Shown: positions 30,048 through 38,692 of the stretch, in pieces | How positions within the stretch are numbered: position 1 is the first letter of the stretch | Layout: the number at the start of each line of letters is the position of its first letter | From: a virus | Length of the DNA stretch: 61,519 nucleotides | IMG/VR virus record: IMGVR_UViG_3300032213_001563 | Coordinates: 1-61,519 of that record | Reading direction: 5' to 3' (one strand) | The notes under the pieces: generated by a model | Told to the model about the DNA's origin: nothing | Database searches by the model: none | What the model saw: the letters and a program-made list of their open reading frames with translations, nothing else | Made by a program: the position numbers and the translations under genes

Positions 30048-33000
30048 GGTTTGAAGATGCAAACGCGGTTACGATCGGTGACGAGGAGGTCGTTACCCTG
30101 CCACGATACGCCAGAAGCATCGGATAAGGTAGCTGCGGATCGGGGTGGCAGGGTTGTAGTGTCAAAGTTTGGTTGTCCAAGCACCGCTCCGGGCAGGCTG
30201 CCGGTAACAAGCGAGCTCGTTGAGTAGAACAGTAACGCCCGGTAGTTATTCGTATCAGCTACTGCTAGCTGACCTGAACTATTGACGGAGACTCCGCTAG
30301 GTTGATTGACCCCTCCACGACCTGATCCAGCGGCGAAGGAGGATAGATCTGGCTGGAACAAGATAGCAGAGTGGAAAACAGGGTACCCATTCGGGACTTC
30401 TGGGAAGACAACAACCCGATTCCATCCTGTGTCTGCAATGTATAGCTTCCCGTCGGAGGGGCTGACGCACACGCTTTGCGGAGACTTTAGACGTGGGTAA
30501 GTAAGCCCGCTAATATTGAGCACCGGAGAAGTAGGTGTAGCGACCGAGCTAGCCGCCTGACCGAGAGCATGATCTGCCGCTTGTCCGTTGACCGCTGGGA
30601 ACGAGGTCCACAGCAGGATACGGTGGTTGACGGGGTCCGCCGCGAGTAAGCTTCCGGCTTTGCCAGTGCCTGAAGGATCTGGGTTTGGCACAACAAAGAT
30701 GTCGGTAATGCCGCCAAACTTGCTGAGCGTGTACCCTGAGTTTGCGGAACCTGTAGTAAAGCTAGTGCCCTGACCCAAGACTAGCGAAGCAGCTTGGGTA
30801 GTCCCTGGAGTGTGGGACGCTGGAACTGTGCTGTATATTAGGATGCGGTTGCGGCCTGTGTCTGCAACAACTAGCTGATTGCCATACCAAGCAACTGCTC
30901 TAGGACTTTGAAGATTGCTTACTGTGATCGTCGTGGGCGCGGCGGACGCTGTAAAAGAAGTCTGACCAAGGACAACATCAGCGGCTTTGCCGGAAATAAG
31001 GTCAACGTAACTATTCCAAACAAGAACTCGATGGGCCTGTGTATCAGCAATAGCGATTCGCCCACTAGAGCTAACGGCTGCACGGGATGTGGTGCTATTG
31101 CGGATTGTCGAATCATCGGTGGTAAATGCCGCGTCAGCAGTCAAGTTACTCTGCCCTAAAACAAGTGAAGCCGACGATGCGTTCTGTAAGCTCCCCGGAG
31201 GGTAGGCAAACCCTGATAAGGTCACATTAAATGGATTCTCATCAGCGTCGTTATTCGGGATATTGACCGTTGTGGTAAGGGGGCCGGTAGTTGTGCCAGG
31301 GCTTACAATAACATCAAACGCCGTCGATGGGTCTCCTGGGTCAAGGTGAGTCACTAAAGGATTGAGGGCGGTGGCAGTAAACTTACTGACGTCACCACCC
31401 AAGACAGACGGAGTTCCGAGGTTAAGCCTAGCATTACCTAAATTGTTGATCGTGAAACGAGTGGAACGGGACAAGCCAGTAGCTAAGTTGCCGAAGCTGA
31501 CAACTGAGGTGCCGTCGATTAAGATATTTCCGAGGGAAGGGGCTTCGACCTGAATCTCTTGTTGGGTCCCCGCAGTTCCAGAAACCGCAATGCTGAACGT
31601 GGGCTGAATTGGGTCACTGCTTAATAGCTCTAGCGTGGTGGATTTTAATCCAGTAGTCGTCCCGGTAGGCGGGAAGAAGATGACGCTCAGGTTAGACGAA
31701 CCTCCCGGTGCGATCGTGGCTGGTAAAGTGCCTGAGACACTGAACAATGAGGCGTCGCCACCAACAAAATTTGCAGCACTCAGCGTCAAGTTACCGACTC
31801 CTACATTGCGCACTGTGATCGTGGTCGAAGTGCTGTGTCCAGGAGCTGCAAAGCCTAGATACAGCGGGCCTCCAGAGAGTATATCTACGGAGTCATTGTC
31901 ACGCACAGCAATTCGTCCTACGGCTACACCGGTAGCTGTGACGTTAAGTAGGTATGGAGACTCGCTTCCGTCTGGGTCATTGTTGGCAATAGTCACCTGC
32001 AAAGCCTGGGCTCCGCCAGCAGCAGGAGTAAAACGAAGTGTAACCGTCCCAGAGCTGCCCGCAGCAATCGCGCTAGCTGGAGCTCCAACAAGACTCCATC
32101 CTGACGGAGTCGGCGAAGGAAGCTGCACCGATGCTTCTAGTGGCCCGTTTCCTAGATTTTGGACCGTGAACACATAGTCAGCAGAAGATCCTGTGTTTAC
32201 GTTGCCGAGCGCAATAGCTGGCGAGTTATTGCTGACGACATTGCTGCCGCCATACTGCACGTTGATCTCCGCTTTCACGGCGCTACCTGTCAAGTTGACA
32301 ACATAGCTAGGGATGTTTGACGCATCTGATAGGAGCGTCATCGTTGCCGTCCCAGCCCCTGTCGGAGTTGTTGGAGCAAATAAGACGTCAACGGTGGCGC
32401 TGCCTCCGGGCGGGATCGAGGTAGGCAACTGGCTAGTCACCGTAAAGTAACTCGCGTAGTCGCCAGTAAAAGAAACGGAAATCCCAGAAAGTGTCAGCAG
32501 CCCTGGATTACGAATGAGGAACGAACGAGTAGCCCCGACAACAGGGGTCGCATTACCAAAGGCCAGCGTTCCAGTGATGGTAGGCAGAGCGACGTCATCT
32601 TCGGTGTCAAGGCTGCCGTCAGGACCCGCAGTATAAAGAGCGATCTCTGGAACTGGTGGGCACATAACCATCAACGTGTTCGACTCCCAGGCGATCTGGT
32701 TGAGGCCGACAAATCTATAGGCCCGCAAGCGGCAGTAATAAGGTACGCCTCGTGTCACGCCAGTCACAGTAATGCCCGTCGTCCCATACACATTGAGGTC
32801 TTTGAATCCTGACAAGAACCCTGTCTTAAAAGACGGATCGGTTGACACGTCTAGCCGGAGTTGGGCTGGCGTCTGGGTATGCGTCCATGCGAGGACAAAC
32901 GAAGTTGCTGCCGTGGACACCAAAGTTATGTCGCTGTCAAAAGCTCCGCCAGCGAGGGTAGGGGCGTCAACAATTATCACGCGCTTCAACCATCCGCCTT

Positions 33001-34357
33001 GATTCGGGCGCAAGTCAACTTCGGCAACAACGCTGCCGGGCCAGCGAGGGTAGTTAGTTGCTGGATACTCCTGCTGGAAGTTGGCCGCGTAGAAAGTTAC
33101 GTAACCGTGCAAGCACGCTGGAACTTCAACCTGAAGTAGCGGGCTGTTAAAGGAAATGGATTTGGGTAGCAGGGGTGTTGGCTCCTCCAGTTTAGGAGAA
33201 GTGTTTGATGGGCTATTGCTAGTCCAAAAAGGATCGCCGCCGACTACAGGCATCTTGCTCGTCCAGGTCTCGATAACAGTAGCGAGGCAAGGGCCGGAGT
33301 AAGGGTCGGTCGCAAAAACTGGAACCGTAACGTAGCCCGTTATCTGGGAAAAGATGTTTGACGGATCTGAATAGACCGGCGTGATCCTAACATAGTTTAG
33401 CACCGCTGGCCACGCGTAGTTGGTGATGATCTTGTAGGAGCGAGTGGCTACACCATCGACAGCTTTCCCGGCGAGCCCTGCGGCTTGCTTGGTAGTCTTG
33501 ATTGACCAGAGAGTGTTGACGGGCTGTAGCTCGACCACACTTCCATCGGTTTGAATGCCTGTCGGGATCGTGGTCCCAGCATCAACTTTACTGCGCCGAT
33601 AGGTATTAGTGGCGTTGGTGTCGGCGTCGAACTCACGGCCCAGGAGCTCGTTTTCTACATAGCGGACAATGGTGGCGGGGAATGTCCCCGTCGCGATCGG
33701 AGCAATCGTCACAACAGCACTCGCCGTACTGACGAGGGAGCTGATGGCGGTCCCTGGCGGTATGACCGCGTCAAGGCTTTCAATATAGTCGCCCGCAACA
33801 CGCAGAGAAGGGGAGGCAAAGCTGACGGTAGTTGATCCAGCGGTCGTGGTGATATTCGTGGTGCCAGTCACCTGACGGCGGCGGATCTTCTCGCGAACCA
33901 CAACCACCGTCACAAAAATTGACGACAGCACTTCGTCAGAAAGAGGACGCTCCTCAACTCCAACGGCAGCCCATTCCAGCGGGTAAGGGAAATACCCCAG
34001 CGGCGGCATCGGGTAAGTCGCCGAAGCGGAGAACTCAGAACGTCGAATGACGAACGTCTGCTCAAGCTGAGGCCACTCGTTGGTGTCGCGCACCTGCCAA
34101 TTATAGAGGTGCTGATTCTCCCGCGTCGTAGCGTAATACCACCGTTGCCAGCCAGCTCCGCCTTCGGCGGTCACAAATACTAGCTCGTGATGAGGATACT
34201 TAGCGGAGTCTGGATGCGGGTCGCCGTAAGCCCAAGTCTTGTTCTTTGGTAGATCTCCGTCGCGCACCTCGAAGAAAATCAGATCTTCCTGCCCCTGCGG
34301 AGTTGGGAAGGAGAGAACGGGGATGCGCTCGGGGATGTCGGGCTTTGGGCGAATCAT
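30044..34357 (-). CDS. Adhesin-like virion protein: ASH/'choice-of-anchor D' plus NHL repeats
   Basis: In this 1437-aa protein, the N-terminal third looks like a tail-attachment domain followed by a fibronectin-III-like stretch (about 480-575). From about 575 to 1080 come four or more immunoglobulin-like repeats with 'NPGLLTLSGISVSFTGDYAS' and 'GPLEASVQLPSPTPSGWSL' themes, the ASH/choice-of-anchor D style common in secreted Verrucomicrobiota and Planctomycetota proteins. The last 340 residues hold NHL-type beta-propeller repeats ('GRIAIADTQAHRVLVW', 'GQLAVADTNNYRALLF', 'GKLYIADTGWNRVVVF'). No signal peptide is seen. It likely forms a tail appendage that binds the host surface. Confidence 0.7.
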   Translation of the reverse strand: MIRPKPDIPERIPVLSFPTPQGQEDLIFFEVRDGDLPKNKTWAYGDPHPDSAKYPHHELVFVTAEGGAGWQRWYYATTRENQHLYNWQVRDTNEWPQLEQTFVIRRSEFSASATYPMPPLGYFPYPLEWAAVGVEERPLSDEVLSSIFVTVVVVREKIRRRQVTGTTNITTTAGSTTVSFASPSLRVAGDYIESLDAVIPPGTAISSLVSTASAVVTIAPIATGTFPATIVRYVENELLGREFDADTNATNTYRRSKVDAGTTIPTGIQTDGSVVELQPVNTLWSIKTTKQAAGLAGKAVDGVATRSYKIITNYAWPAVLNYVRITPVYSDPSNIFSQITGYVTVPVFATDPYSGPCLATVIETWTSKMPVVGGDPFWTSNSPSNTSPKLEEPTPLLPKSISFNSPLLQVEVPACLHGYVTFYAANFQQEYPATNYPRWPGSVVAEVDLRPNQGGWLKRVIIVDAPTLAGGAFDSDITLVSTAATSFVLAWTHTQTPAQLRLDVSTDPSFKTGFLSGFKDLNVYGTTGITVTGVTRGVPYYCRLRAYRFVGLNQIAWESNTLMVMCPPVPEIALYTAGPDGSLDTEDDVALPTITGTLAFGNATPVVGATRSFLIRNPGLLTLSGISVSFTGDYASYFTVTSQLPTSIPPGGSATVDVLFAPTTPTGAGTATMTLLSDASNIPSYVVNLTGSAVKAEINVQYGGSNVVSNNSPAIALGNVNTGSSADYVFTVQNLGNGPLEASVQLPSPTPSGWSLVGAPASAIAAGSSGTVTLRFTPAAGGAQALQVTIANNDPDGSESPYLLNVTATGVAVGRIAVRDNDSVDILSGGPLYLGFAAPGHSTSTTITVRNVGVGNLTLSAANFVGGDASLFSVSGTLPATIAPGGSSNLSVIFFPPTGTTTGLKSTTLELLSSDPIQPTFSIAVSGTAGTQQEIQVEAPSLGNILIDGTSVVSFGNLATGLSRSTRFTINNLGNARLNLGTPSVLGGDVSKFTATALNPLVTHLDPGDPSTAFDVIVSPGTTTGPLTTTVNIPNNDADENPFNVTLSGFAYPPGSLQNASSASLVLGQSNLTADAAFTTDDSTIRNSTTSRAAVSSSGRIAIADTQAHRVLVWNSYVDLISGKAADVVLGQTSFTASAAPTTITVSNLQSPRAVAWYGNQLVVADTGRNRILIYSTVPASHTPGTTQAASLVLGQGTSFTTGSANSGYTLSKFGGITDIFVVPNPDPSGTGKAGSLLAADPVNHRILLWTSFPAVNGQAADHALGQAASSVATPTSPVLNISGLTYPRLKSPQSVCVSPSDGKLYIADTGWNRVVVFPEVPNGYPVFHSAILFQPDLSSFAAGSGRGGVNQPSGVSVNSSGQLAVADTNNYRALLFYSTSSLVTGSLPGAVLGQPNFDTTTLPPRSAATLSDASGVSWQGNDLLVTDRNRVCIFKP

Positions 34358-34391
34358 GGTGTGCCCAACCTAACAGCCAGATGAGGGCGCG

Positions 34392-34721
34392 TCAATACTT
34401 GCCCTTGCCGCGTGGAGGGGCTTTTCGATCCTTGCCGGGGCCGGCCCAAAGCTCGCGGCGAGCCCAATAGTTGGGGCTCGTCTTGTCATCTTTTGTTAAG
34501 TCACCGCTCTTGTCACGGATCTTGGCGGAGCGGGCAAGGTATGACTTGCGCGCTGCTTCGGAGTAGTTGTGGCCGTAGCCTTCGGCTCCGAAGTGAACAA
34601 CCCTGATCTTCTTGGTACCAGGGTCGCGGACGAAGACGCTCTTCTTCTTACCTGCGGGGGTGATGCCGGGCATCTTCCGAGGTGAGTCTAGGGTGACTTC
34701 TTTGCCTTTCCAGGTAGCCAT
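34392..34721 (-). CDS. Small basic virion-region protein, 109 aa
   Basis: The protein is highly basic, with KKKSVFVRDPGTKKIRVVHF then GAEGYGHNYSEAARKSYLAR and LTKDDKTSPNYWARRELWAG. The 'RKSYLARSAKI...SPNYWARRxLW' pattern recurs in small proteins in phage structural regions. I know no assigned function; DNA or capsid binding is plausible from the charge. It starts 3 nt after the endolysin gene stop. Confidence 0.55.
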   Translation of the reverse strand: MATWKGKEVTLDSPRKMPGITPAGKKKSVFVRDPGTKKIRVVHFGAEGYGHNYSEAARKSYLARSAKIRDKSGDLTKDDKTSPNYWARRELWAGPGKDRKAPPRGKGKY

Positions 34722-34724
34722 AAA

Positions 34725-35288
34725 TTAGATGAGGGTGTTGGCAAACTTGGTAGCCTGATCCCAGCGAGAAACAAGTCCTTTCCAGAACTTGGCGCGTTTG
34801 CCAACCGGCGGGGCTACCTGCCTCTCATACGCCTCACGAGCTTCTCGGAAACGGAGGAGGAAAGCACGGGGCTCGCGCTCAGCACGGCCAAGGGCGGCTA
34901 GCGTGATCGGCCCAACCTCGCCGTCAACAGTGACGTCAAGAGCTATCTGCAGGATGCGGGCGCATCCGGTAGGACCACGATTAAAGGCAGTGTCGCGGAG
35001 CACGGATTCAACGGCGGGAGACTTGGCCCAATTACCAGGGACATCCGTGTACTTCAGAATGTATTCAACAGCCTCAGCCTCTGCTTGGGCAAACTTCTTC
35101 TTCGCGATCAAAGAAGAAAGGCGCTCTGCGGCGGCTGGGTGGAAACGGTCATTGATACCCGCTACTTCGTAAGTTCCGCCGCCGTCGCCAGGGGGTAGCT
35201 TGTAAACAGCAAGGCGTCCGCTGCGATCCCTCCGGGCTTCGACGTCAAGGATATGGCAGCCAATGGCTAGTTCGTGGGGAGCTCTCAT
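34725..35288 (-). CDS. Endolysin: GH108-like lysozyme with peptidoglycan-binding domain
   Basis: In this 187-aa protein, a glutamate (E18 in ILDVEARRD) followed by PPGDGGGTYEVAGIND fits the 'E...D-GG-T..GI' catalytic signature of glycoside hydrolase family 108. The second half, FNRGPTGCARILQIALDVTV, then DGEVGPITLAAL, matches the peptidoglycan-binding domain usually fused to it. It would cut cell-wall glycan at the end of infection. No signal peptide is present, so a holin must release it; holin-like and spanin-like genes lie just upstream. The usual EGG motif is changed to EAR here. Confidence 0.75.
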   Translation of the reverse strand: MRAPHELAIGCHILDVEARRDRSGRLAVYKLPPGDGGGTYEVAGINDRFHPAAAERLSSLIAKKKFAQAEAEAVEYILKYTDVPGNWAKSPAVESVLRDTAFNRGPTGCARILQIALDVTVDGEVGPITLAALGRAEREPRAFLLRFREAREAYERQVAPPVGKRAKFWKGLVSRWDQATKFANTLI

Positions 35289-35527
35289 GGGATATATCGG
35301 TAGTTCTGCTTCCAGAGAAACGAGGAAAGCTTGACAGCCTCCTTCGTTACAAAGTCCTCTGTCCAGTGCGGGTGCCGGTGATGGAGGAACTCGTGAACGA
35401 GCACTTCAAGACGCTGCTGCGCGGGAAGACGTGGGTCGATCTCGATGACTTTGTCATCCGGCCAATACAGCCCACGAGCTCTGTGACGGCCTAGTTTGCG
35501 TTCGCTGACTGGTGGGGACTTGCTCAC
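35285..35527 (-). CDS. Small HExxH metallopeptidase-like protein
   Basis: This 80-aa protein has a GTG start overlapping the o-spanin stop (GTGA). It contains LEVLVHEFLHHRHPHW (HEFLH at 45-49), a compact zincin motif with extra histidines. Similar very small HExxH proteins occur beside lysis and structural genes of other phages. It may cut a peptide bond in the wall or a virion protein, or be a non-catalytic relative. It overlaps the endolysin start by 4 nt. Confidence 0.6.
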   Translation of the reverse strand: MSKSPPVSERKLGRHRARGLYWPDDKVIEIDPRLPAQQRLEVLVHEFLHHRHPHWTEDFVTKEAVKLSSFLWKQNYRYIP

Positions 35528-35754
35528 TGGTAAAGGGCGCGCAAACGATTACGGTCGGCTAGGATCTCCAGATGGTCTTGGAGATTCACCCACGTCTCGT
35601 CCGTCGCTGGCGTGTAACTCTGGCCCGCTTTGAGATGCAACCTTGGCGGGGCAGACGATGGCATAGAGCCGCGAGAGTCTGTTGTGTCTCGCTTCAAGCC
35701 GCAACAGCTTGACACGGTCAACATTGGCAGAAGCACTAACGCGAAGAATCTCAT
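35524..35754 (-). CDS. Candidate outer-membrane spanin (Rz1-like lipoprotein)
   Basis: This encodes 76 aa. The N-terminus, MRFFALVLLPMLTVSSCCGL, is a short lipoprotein signal with a lipobox-like VSSC. The rest is polar and Pro-containing. It is nested in another frame with the 3' end of the inner-spanin-like gene, the classic Rz/Rz1 arrangement. As an o-spanin it would sit in the outer membrane and meet the inner spanin across the periplasm, supporting a Gram-negative host. Confidence 0.6.
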   Translation of the reverse strand: MRFFALVLLPMLTVSSCCGLKRDTTDSRGSMPSSAPPRLHLKAGQSYTPATDETWVNLQDHLEILADRNRLRALYQ

Positions 35755-35872
35755 CGTCGATTTGGTTCAGGTCGATGGCTAGCTTCCATGCAAGCCAGAG
35801 CGGAAATGTTTTGAGGGCTTCAGTAGCAGCTACTACCAGAGCCGCGACAGAAACTGTAATTCCGAGAGGCAT
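35549..35872 (-). CDS. Candidate inner-membrane spanin (Rz-like)
   Basis: In this 107-aa protein an N-terminal hydrophobic helix (GITVSVAALVVAATEALKTF, then PLWLAWK) anchors a charged coiled-coil segment (DLNQIDDEILRVSASANVDR, VKLLRLEARHNRLSRL). The C-terminal third is in the region shared with the o-spanin frame. Anchor plus periplasmic coil is the i-spanin design. The ATG overlaps the stop of the upstream holin-like gene (TAATG). Confidence 0.6.
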   Translation of the reverse strand: MPLGITVSVAALVVAATEALKTFPLWLAWKLAIDLNQIDDEILRVSASANVDRVKLLRLEARHNRLSRLYAIVCPAKVASQSGPELHASDGRDVGESPRPSGDPSRP

Positions 35873-36033
35873 TACTTGGCGTCGGCGGCTTTGATAAGTC
35901 CGTAACCACCAGTGATAAGGGCGAAGGTTTCGCCGATATTGTTGACGGTGCCGGTCTTGAGGAAGGACACAACAGCGTTGGCCACTGCTGCGAGGATGGT
36001 GAAGACTCCGAGGATTGTGGTTTTAGATGTCAT
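35872..36033 (-). CDS. Holin-like protein, 53 aa
   Basis: This encodes 53 residues: MTSKTTILGVFTILAAVANA, then VVSFLKTG, and a second mildly hydrophobic part (IGETFALITGGYGLIKAADA). Small size, two hydrophobic segments and a place directly before the spanin and endolysin genes fit a holin or holin partner. The start has an A/C-rich leader. The neighbouring gene at 36045 is a second candidate, so one may be an antiholin. Confidence 0.55.
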   Translation of the reverse strand: MTSKTTILGVFTILAAVANAVVSFLKTGTVNNIGETFALITGGYGLIKAADAK

Positions 36034-36044
36034 AGCGGAGGAGG

Positions 36045-36266
36045 TTACTTTGCTGACGATGGGGCGTCAACTGCCTTCTTGGCCCGCATCCCGCGCAGAA
36101 GTTTGACGACTGTGAGAATGCCGACGAGGTTGCCGACGACTAGCGAGCTTATCTGCAGCCACTGTTCTATGTCTTGCAGCGACACGAGGAAAGCGAGGAA
36201 GTTGAATGAGCCTCCAACTACAGCCGTCGGCACGCCTTGGGTGTATTCTGTGGGGGCAGCGTTCAT
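36045..36266 (-). CDS. Holin-like membrane protein, 73 aa
   Basis: Two hydrophobic helices (PTAVVGGSFNFLAFLVS and ISSLVVGNLVGILTVVKLL) are joined by a polar turn, with a basic tail (RGMRAKKAVDAPSSAK). This is a class II holin-like layout with the charged end inside. It sits at the head of the lysis cassette, 11 nt before the second holin-like gene. Confidence 0.6.
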   Translation of the reverse strand: MNAAPTEYTQGVPTAVVGGSFNFLAFLVSLQDIEQWLQISSLVVGNLVGILTVVKLLRGMRAKKAVDAPSSAK

Positions 36267-36269
36267 AGG

Positions 36270-36656
36270 TTACGAGGGTAGAGGACCGAAGATTTGATCT
36301 GCGCGCTCCGTGGTGATGATGCCCGCGCCTACTAGAGCGACGCGTCCTTGAATGACGCGCTGATCATCAGAGTGAACTTCAGCTCTCCATGTGCTGAGAG
36401 TAAAGCGGAGAGCCGCGATCTGAGAGTCTGTCGAAAGCGAGATAGCCGCACGTTCCGACATGGTGAACTCTTCAATGAACTCTTGTGCGCTTGGCCATTT
36501 ACGAGCCTCAAGCGGGCGATTGTCCCACGCTGCTTGAAGTTCTTCAAACGTAGGTTTTGGGCCTGGGCCAAACCACTCCAATGTAGAGTAGTCATTTTCA
36601 GACAGGCTCCACTGAGCATTAGGAAATAGGGAAACTAGGATAATGGGAAGGTTCAT
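36270..36656 (-). CDS. Tail-fibre-associated protein, 128 aa
   Basis: The N-terminal 50 residues (NAQWSLSENDYSTLEWFGPG, then PKPTFEELQAAWDNRP) match the pattern of small proteins found after tail-fibre genes, often described as fibre assembly or tail-associated proteins. The rest is helical and soluble. It overlaps the fibre gene stop by 4 nt, supporting a role with the fibre, for example as a chaperone. Confidence 0.5.
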   Translation of the reverse strand: MNLPIILVSLFPNAQWSLSENDYSTLEWFGPGPKPTFEELQAAWDNRPLEARKWPSAQEFIEEFTMSERAAISLSTDSQIAALRFTLSTWRAEVHSDDQRVIQGRVALVGAGIITTERADQIFGPLPS

Positions 36657-38689
36657 GGCAAGATCTCAGTGACTTTAATCGTGCTGCGCATTGTGTTTCC
36701 CCAAGTCGGGGTAGTGAAGTCGTTAATGTAAATTGTGCCAGTTCCCGCAGCTCGACCAAAGCGCACTCTGAAAGTTTGGGGTGAGGTTGTCCCAGGAGAG
36801 ACACGGGCAACAAGTGGTAGCTGGTTATAATAACCGTTCGCCGATATAGTTTGTGCGGTTGTAGCAGTGGCGTCAGTCTCACTATTGCGGAACAAAGTAG
36901 CGACGATCGTCACTACTCCGCTCCCAATAACAGCTAGGTTGACCTCAACTAGCAAGGTTGACGAAGCATTAGACGGCGTGACGGTAATGTCTAGTTCTGA
37001 GTATGCCGTCCCTTCGTTGCTTTGCGGGATCGTATCGTCGTTAGGTATGACGATGCTTGTTGAAGTCTTCGCCGTAGCGTCTTGGATATACCCACGCTGG
37101 ATCATCAATCCTCCGTTAATACCTAGTGTCGTGCGTGTCGCGGATGCGCTGGCTTGTGTGAGTAGGCTACGCCCAAACGTGGTGGTAGATAGTGCCGCAA
37201 TGCTGGTAAGGTCAGCGTCGAGAGGTTGATAATTCGCGGCGACAGTCGCTGAGGTAACAAAAGCACTCGCGGGGGAGCCCTGCAAGGTGGCCGCATCTAC
37301 TCCAGTGACTAAACTGCCGTCGATAGGTTCTATTCGGCGCGGCACAGCGGACTGGCCAGAGGTGGAGACAAAGTAAGAAAACGTCGGTGCGTACTGAGTA
37401 ATGTTTACCGAGCGCCCAGGCCCCAGTGTCTTTTCAGTTACGGATAAAGAGGTGCCTCCTGCGCTACCAGTGGCAGCGGTAAAATCACCCCCAGCATTGA
37501 TTGCTGAAATAAGGGCATCCCTCACTTGTTCCAAAGATACTGGAGTTGATAAACTTATCGGAGTTCCACTAGCAGTAGGCGAGGAGCCATCACCGTCGAT
37601 GACAAAATAATACGTTACAGCCGACCCACTAGCGAGCGCCCAAAGAACAATCGCGTCACCGGGAGAGGGCGCTGAAGTAATGATCACTTGAGTGACTTCA
37701 TAGGTTCCAGTTACAGCAGCCTGAGCAGCGACAAAATTAGAGAGCTCGCCGGATCGAATGAATCCGCCGGTAGTGCCGACTTCATCGCTTAGAACACCAG
37801 CTAGCTGAGCACTTGTAGTCGAGGCGAATTGAGCCAGGGAGCCAGATGTGAGGGCATCGCCTGATCCAGCTACAATGGTCTGCCAAGTGTTATCGCCTCG
37901 CAGAAACTTGGTGCTGATACTGGTGCCGGTTCCCAGCCGGGCAGCGGATACAATACCGCTGGAGATGTTGGAGGCGTTTAGAGAACTAGAGCTTGTCAGG
38001 TAGGTTGACGCAGCCGTCGCGGAGGTAAGATAAGTCGAAGCAGCCGTCGCGGATGTTAAGTAGGTTGACGAGGCATTCGCAGACGTCAGATAGGTTGACG
38101 CGGCATTCGCAGACGTCAGATAGGTTGACGCGGCGGAAGAGATGGTCAGGTAAGTCGAAGCGGCAGTAGCCGGGGTGAGATAAGTCGCAGCAGCCGTAGC
38201 TGGAGTCAGATAGGTTGACGCGGCGGCAGCGGTGGTCAGGTAGTCTGATAGGTTGGCGCTCTGTGTGGCAAGAGTGCCCAAGCCAAGAGTGGCCCGGACA
38301 GCAGCGGCATCGGCTTGGGTAAGCAGACTACGCCCAAACGTGGTTGTAGATAGTGCTGCAATGTTGGTGAGGTCGGCGTCAAGCGGTTGGTATGCCAAAG
38401 CGGCTGCTGTAGTCGTCAACGCATCCGTGATGCCGAAGCCAGAAACGGTTGTTGGCTTGCTGGTGATGCTTGACCATGGCACCGTCAAACCCGTGAGGAA
38501 CCCGGTAGCCGTGCCGTTATTCACAATCGAAGCGCCGGAGTTGATCGTCAAGGTAGTCCCGGATGGGACGACGAGGCTTTCCGTCAGCGCGTTACCGCTG
38601 ATTGTCTTGATGACGTTCTTGGTCTGAGCCCCTGCGATAGAGGCAAAGATCAAGTAGATGCACAGAAGCAGGAGGGGAGGTGGTCTCAT
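36653..38689 (-). CDS. Tail fibre protein with Sec-type signal peptide and 10-aa repeats
   Basis: In this 678-aa protein the first 21 residues (RPPPLLLLCIYLIFASIAGA) form a clear export signal, unexpected for a virion part assembled in the cytoplasm. Residues about 145-235 are ten-residue repeats with STYLTSA(N/T)A cores, coded by 30-bp DNA repeats. A 'LDADLTNIAALSTTTFGRSL' segment occurs twice, before and after the middle domain, typical of trimeric phage fibres. The C-terminus is a beta-rich knob-like domain. It should bind the host receptor. Confidence 0.7.
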   Translation of the reverse strand: MRPPPLLLLCIYLIFASIAGAQTKNVIKTISGNALTESLVVPSGTTLTINSGASIVNNGTATGFLTGLTVPWSSITSKPTTVSGFGITDALTTTAAALAYQPLDADLTNIAALSTTTFGRSLLTQADAAAVRATLGLGTLATQSANLSDYLTTAAAASTYLTPATAAATYLTPATAASTYLTISSAASTYLTSANAASTYLTSANASSTYLTSATAASTYLTSATAASTYLTSSSSLNASNISSGIVSAARLGTGTSISTKFLRGDNTWQTIVAGSGDALTSGSLAQFASTTSAQLAGVLSDEVGTTGGFIRSGELSNFVAAQAAVTGTYEVTQVIITSAPSPGDAIVLWALASGSAVTYYFVIDGDGSSPTASGTPISLSTPVSLEQVRDALISAINAGGDFTAATGSAGGTSLSVTEKTLGPGRSVNITQYAPTFSYFVSTSGQSAVPRRIEPIDGSLVTGVDAATLQGSPASAFVTSATVAANYQPLDADLTSIAALSTTTFGRSLLTQASASATRTTLGINGGLMIQRGYIQDATAKTSTSIVIPNDDTIPQSNEGTAYSELDITVTPSNASSTLLVEVNLAVIGSGVVTIVATLFRNSETDATATTAQTISANGYYNQLPLVARVSPGTTSPQTFRVRFGRAAGTGTIYINDFTTPTWGNTMRSTIKVTEILP
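37990..38240 (-). repeat. 30-bp repeats inside the tail fibre gene
   Basis: About eight tandem copies of a 30-bp unit containing AGGTTGACGC and GGCATTCGCAGACGTC-like words code for the ten-residue STYLTSA repeats. Neighbouring copies are nearly identical, so copy number can change by recombination or replication slippage and would alter fibre length. Confidence 0.75.
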
Positions 38690-38692
38690 AGT

